From positions 1 through 9,629 of the forward strand of contig CAJUPF010000090.1 of NCBI GenBank assembly GCA_910588565.1: 9,629 nucleotides of DNA, given 5' to 3'. Shown here one piece after another: positions 6,461 to 9,629 of the stretch. A program made the position numbers and the translations under genes. This stretch comes from an uncultured Lachnospiraceae bacterium. GTDB taxonomy: Bacteria > Bacillota > Clostridia > Lachnospirales > Lachnospiraceae. Every line of letters begins with the position of its first letter. Positions within the stretch are counted from its first letter, which is position 1. The notes beneath the pieces were generated by a model. That model had not been told where the DNA came from. It searched no databases and saw only the letters and a list, made by a program, of their open reading frames with translations.

Positions 6461-9043
6461 ATGGAAAAAAGAACAACACACTTTCTGAATATAAGCCTTA
6501 TTCTGGTGTCGCTTTTCTGTATTGGTATCTTTATTATCCAGACAATCTGCATGAACCTTATGGGAAAAGACGCGATTCAGGAGCTTGGCATTTTTTATAT
6601 GTCTGGTATCAGCGAGCAAGTATCTTCACATTTCGGAACTACGATTGAGCTTCGTCTCTCTCAGGTAGAGGCTCTTGTAGATTCCGTTCCGCCCGGACGT
6701 TATACCAGTGAGACTTCCATGCAGATCGAGCTCAAATATAATGCCCGTTCTACAGGATTTGAATATCTGGCATTTTATACGGAAGACGGCATGTTTCATA
6801 TGCTCTATGGAGCCCAGGTCAAAGCGGATATTCCGGAGAACCTAAAGCGTTCTGTCCGGGAAGGCAGATATAATGTATGCACAGGAACAGATCAGTCGGG
6901 AACTCCCGTCGTATTAATGGGCATACCGGCCAACTATTCTATGGGAGATGGAATGACAAGCATCGCATTGGTTGCAGGATTTCCTACCACTTACTTAAAC
7001 AACGTATTGGAAGACAATATCCAAAATGATATTATGGACTATTCGATTATACGTAATGACGGCAGTTATGTTTTACATAATGGCACAGTCAAGGAGAACA
7101 ACTATTTTGAACGGGTAGATAACCTTTATAAACCCTACAAAGGGAAATTGCCAAAACAATATGCACAAGAGCTCCAAAACGCAATGAACGCCGGAAGAGA
7201 TTATACAAGCGAAGTTCTGATAGAAGGCGAGTCCTGGAATGTTTATTGCTCCAATCTTCAAAATTCCGAATGGAACCTGCTTTTGAAAACCTCTCACAAT
7301 ACACTGGATGAAACGGTCAATCTTCTGCAGAAAAAATGGTCCTATATTTCCATTGGCGGTTGCAGCCTGATTATCTGTGCGCTGCTTCTTGTCTTTGTCG
7401 GTTACTACCGCCTGACAAAGCTGCAGCTGCATAAATTGGATGAAGCAAGGAAAACTGCTGAACAGGCGCAGATGTCAGCCGAACAGTCAAACAGGGCGAA
7501 AAATGAATTTCTCTCGAATATGAGCCATGACATCCGCACACCGATGAACGGTATTATGGGAATGACATCGATTGCTATCGGCAATCTGGACAATCCGCCA
7601 CGGGCGCGTTCCTGCCTGAAAAAAATCTATATCTCCAGCCGCCATCTCCTGGGACTTATCACGGATATGCTGGATATGGCCAAAATTGAGAGCGGCAAGT
7701 TTTCCTTAAATTTGGAACCGCTCTGCCTCCGTGATATTATGCAGAATATCACAACTATTATCCAGCCTCAGATTCAGGAAAAACAGCAGCATTTTCATAT
7801 TTATGTGCATAATATCTACCACGAAAATGTATGCTCGGACAGAGTCCGTTTAAGCCAGATTTTATTGAACATTCTTGGGAATGCTGTCAAGTTCACCCAG
7901 GAAGGCGGTACGATTGAAGTGAATTTATCTGAAGACGATTCCCCAAAAGGAGATGGATATATCCGCTACTACCTGCATATCAAAGATAACGGCATAGGTA
8001 TGTCCAGGGAATTTCAGGATAAAATATTTGATGCATTTGCAAGAGAAGACAATGCCCGTGTGGAAAAAACAGCCGGTGCAGGAATGGGTATGACGATTAC
8101 CAAACATATTATAGATGCAATGGGCGGCACGATTACTGTAGAAAGTGAACAGGGAAAAGGAAGCCAGTTCCATATTACTCTGGATATGGAAAAAACAGTA
8201 CAACAGGAGAAAAAACTATGCCTGACCTCTCAGAATGTTCTGGTAATAGAGGATGATAAGACGACAGGCAGTCTTGCCGTCTCGTCCTTAGAGTCCATCG
8301 GCCTGAAAGCAGAAACAGCAACGGATATCAGGCAGGCTGTCCAGATGATAGAAGCCCGTCAAAATAAACCGGATCGCTACCATATCATTTTACTGGATTG
8401 GGATATTCAGGGGCAGGATGGGATACAGGCCGCAAGAGAATTGTTCGGCCAGTTTGGCACGGATCTGCCAATTATAATTCTCTCCGACGGTGAATGGAAT
8501 GAATTTGATACCGAGTCCGAAGAGGCCGGTATCTGTGGTTTTATTTCCAAGCCTCTGTTCCGCTCCAGTCTTTACTACAGTCTGCGCCAGTTCACCGATA
8601 CGGCGGAGCAAAGTCCAGACCAGGCGCAGGAAGAAGAATCCATCGCTGACTTAAGCGGCAGACGTATCCTTGTGGCGGAAGATAATGAACTGAACTGGGA
8701 AATTGCCAGCGAATTACTTCGTGAATTTGGATTGGAGCCAGACTGGGCAGAGAACGGAAAAATCTGCGTGGAAAAATTTGAACAATCCGCCCCTGGATGG
8801 TATGACGCTATCTTAATGGATCTCCGGATGCCCGTTATGACAGGCTATGAAGCCGCAAGCGCGATCCGCAGGTCAGTACAAAACGACGCCCTGATGATAC
8901 CGATTATCGCTGTCAGCGCAGATGCGTTTGAGGAGGATGTTCAAAAGTGTCTGGATCATGGGATGAATGCCCATATGGAAAAACCGGTAGATCCGCAAAA
9001 ACTCCTTTCACTCTTAGAACAATACCTGCAGCAGAATTTTTGA
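6461..9043 (+). CDS. Cache-type hybrid sensor histidine kinase with two receiver domains
   Basis: This 860-residue membrane sensor has a first transmembrane helix at about 9-30, a 260-residue extracellular region of double-Cache size (about 31-292) and a second helix at about 293-316. A short coiled-coil (about 322-350) leads to HisKA (346-412) with the phosphorylated histidine H356 in NMSHDIRTPM. The ATPase domain (about 455-575) has N474 in the N-box, DNGIGM (509-514) and a GAGMGM glycine-rich loop. Receiver 1 spans about 592-710 with acceptor D646 in ILLDWD; receiver 2 spans about 734-855 with acceptor D787 in ILMDLRMP. Both keep the acidic pair and the KP lysine (FISKP, MEKP). There is no HTH or other output domain, so the signal must pass to another protein not encoded here. 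AGGAG (6447-6451) precedes the ATG by nine bases. Divergence from an arabinosidase gene and the solute-binding protein downstream suggest a carbohydrate-linked signal, but the ligand is unknown. Confidence 0.93.
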   Translation: MEKRTTHFLNISLILVSLFCIGIFIIQTICMNLMGKDAIQELGIFYMSGISEQVSSHFGTTIELRLSQVEALVDSVPPGRYTSETSMQIELKYNARSTGFEYLAFYTEDGMFHMLYGAQVKADIPENLKRSVREGRYNVCTGTDQSGTPVVLMGIPANYSMGDGMTSIALVAGFPTTYLNNVLEDNIQNDIMDYSIIRNDGSYVLHNGTVKENNYFERVDNLYKPYKGKLPKQYAQELQNAMNAGRDYTSEVLIEGESWNVYCSNLQNSEWNLLLKTSHNTLDETVNLLQKKWSYISIGGCSLIICALLLVFVGYYRLTKLQLHKLDEARKTAEQAQMSAEQSNRAKNEFLSNMSHDIRTPMNGIMGMTSIAIGNLDNPPRARSCLKKIYISSRHLLGLITDMLDMAKIESGKFSLNLEPLCLRDIMQNITTIIQPQIQEKQQHFHIYVHNIYHENVCSDRVRLSQILLNILGNAVKFTQEGGTIEVNLSEDDSPKGDGYIRYYLHIKDNGIGMSREFQDKIFDAFAREDNARVEKTAGAGMGMTITKHIIDAMGGTITVESEQGKGSQFHITLDMEKTVQQEKKLCLTSQNVLVIEDDKTTGSLAVSSLESIGLKAETATDIRQAVQMIEARQNKPDRYHIILLDWDIQGQDGIQAARELFGQFGTDLPIIILSDGEWNEFDTESEEAGICGFISKPLFRSSLYYSLRQFTDTAEQSPDQAQEEESIADLSGRRILVAEDNELNWEIASELLREFGLEPDWAENGKICVEKFEQSAPGWYDAILMDLRMPVMTGYEAASAIRRSVQNDALMIPIIAVSADAFEEDVQKCLDHGMNAHMEKPVDPQKLLSLLEQYLQQNF

Positions 9044-9071
9044 TAAACGGAAAGAAAGGATTGTTACAGCT

Positions 9072-9629
9072 ATGAAAAAAATAATTGTTTTGATTGCTCT
9101 TGTAATATCTCTTGCGCTGATGTCTTCCTGCAGCGGACAGACTTCTGGCATCGAACCAGACAGCGGCAGCAGCCAGGAAGTTACCGAGCTTGTTTTATGG
9201 ACTTTTCCGGTAGGCAATTGGGGCAATCCCACTACAGTAGCAAGTATATTGGCCGATTTTCATAAAAACAATCCTGGCATCCATATTTCTGTGGAATTTT
9301 TAAATTATGACAACGGAGATGAAAAAATCACTCAGGCCGCTTCCGACGGCAGCGCTCCCGATCTGGTTCTAGAAGGCCCGGAACGCCTTGTCGCCGCCTG
9401 GGGAGAACATGGCTGGATGGCGGATCTGTCCGACCTGTGGGAATCCGAAACGGCCGGAAAAATCTATGATACGATAAAAGAAGCCTGCCAGTACCAAGAC
9501 GGCGTTTATTATGCATTTCCCATCTGTATGTCTGCGCACTGTATGGCAATTAATTATACGATGTTTCAAGAAGCCGGGGCGCTGCAGTATATTGATGAAG
9601 AAACACACACATGGACAACAGAAGGGTTT
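9072..9629 (+). CDS. Extracellular solute-binding lipoprotein, family 1 (sugar ABC importer), 3' end outside window
   Basis: The first 186 codons are present and the frame is still open at the window edge; full members are usually 420-550 residues. MKK plus a hydrophobic stretch (4-17) leads to the lipobox LMSSC, so signal peptidase II should cleave before C20 and anchor the protein to the outer face of the membrane. A polar linker follows, then the start of the bilobed fold with LVLWTFPVGNWG (40-51), the DFHKNNPGI pattern and SAPDLVLEGPERLVAAWG, all typical of family 1 binding proteins for oligosaccharides. AAAGGA (9055-9060) serves as the ribosome site, 11 bases before the ATG. The gap after the kinase stop is only 28 bases with no terminator, so the two genes are probably co-transcribed, with ABC permease genes expected beyond the window. 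The substrate could be an arabinose-containing oligosaccharide, judged only from the neighbouring GH51 gene. Confidence 0.9.
   Translation, partial: MKKIIVLIALVISLALMSSCSGQTSGIEPDSGSSQEVTELVLWTFPVGNWGNPTTVASILADFHKNNPGIHISVEFLNYDNGDEKITQAASDGSAPDLVLEGPERLVAAWGEHGWMADLSDLWESETAGKIYDTIKEACQYQDGVYYAFPICMSAHCMAINYTMFQEAGALQYIDEETHTWTTEGF

Noticed and set aside
6331..6648. Plus-strand open frame of 105 codons overlapping the kinase start
   Set aside because: It contains the kinase promoter, -10 element and ribosome site, is in a different frame from the well-supported kinase, and its product has no recognisable features.
7073..7432. Minus-strand open frame of 119 codons inside the kinase
   Set aside because: It is antisense to the Cache region and second membrane helix of the kinase, with no ribosome site or family resemblance.
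1..9629. CRISPR arrays, tRNA or rRNA genes, insertion sequences, attachment sites
   Set aside because: No regularly spaced repeats, no tRNA-like cloverleaf, no transposase or integrase reading frames and no flanking direct repeats were seen on either strand.

Overview
The window reads as chromosomal DNA of a low-to-mid GC Gram-positive gut-type anaerobe, most likely a Lachnospiraceae / Clostridium cluster XIVa relative. This rests on gene content rather than on a marker gene: a short YtrA-type GntR regulator with its ABC exporter, a large modular GH51 arabinofuranosidase with FIVAR and lysine-rich Fn3-like modules, a Cache-type hybrid histidine kinase with two receiver domains, and a lipoprotein sugar-binding protein. 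Shine-Dalgarno sites are strong (GGAGG-type) and the promoters are sigma-A-like.

Positions 1-163 hold a 16-bp hairpin (16-53), a TTGACA-type promoter (92-120) and a perfect operator-like dyad (118-137). They precede a tightly overlapping three-gene operon on the + strand (164-2042): GntR/YtrA-family repressor, ABC ATPase and six-helix ABC permease. This resembles the Bacillus YtrA-YtrB type of envelope-stress or antibiotic-responsive, self-repressed ABC cassette.

Positions 2043-2162 are a convergent intergenic region with a 16-bp perfect palindrome and a 16-bp-stem hairpin that probably ends transcription from both sides.

Positions 2163-6293 (- strand) encode a very large GH51 alpha-L-arabinofuranosidase: LamG-like module, CBM-like module, GH51 barrel, a jelly-roll-like insert in the C-terminal sandwich, FIVAR, and two Fn3-like modules. 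Its 5' end looks broken. The LamG reading frame continues upstream of the first usable GTG (6230) to a stop at 6294-6296. No signal peptide is present, and one inserted base near 6293 would restore a typical LamG N-terminus. The gene is either a recent pseudogene or affected by a sequencing indel.

Positions 6294-6460 are the divergent promoter region. It contains a near-consensus promoter (TTGAAA-17-TATAAT) for the rightward genes, with a small dyad over the -35.

Positions 6461-9629 (+ strand) encode a membrane hybrid sensor kinase and, 28 bases downstream, the first 186 codons of a family 1 extracellular solute-binding lipoprotein, presumably the start of a carbohydrate ABC importer operon. 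The simplest reading of the right half is a carbohydrate locus: an arabinoside-cleaving enzyme, a sensor and an uptake system, divergently arranged. I see no convincing new biological system. The best leads are the damaged 5' end of the GH51 gene, its nested domain layout, and a kinase whose output partner is not in the window.
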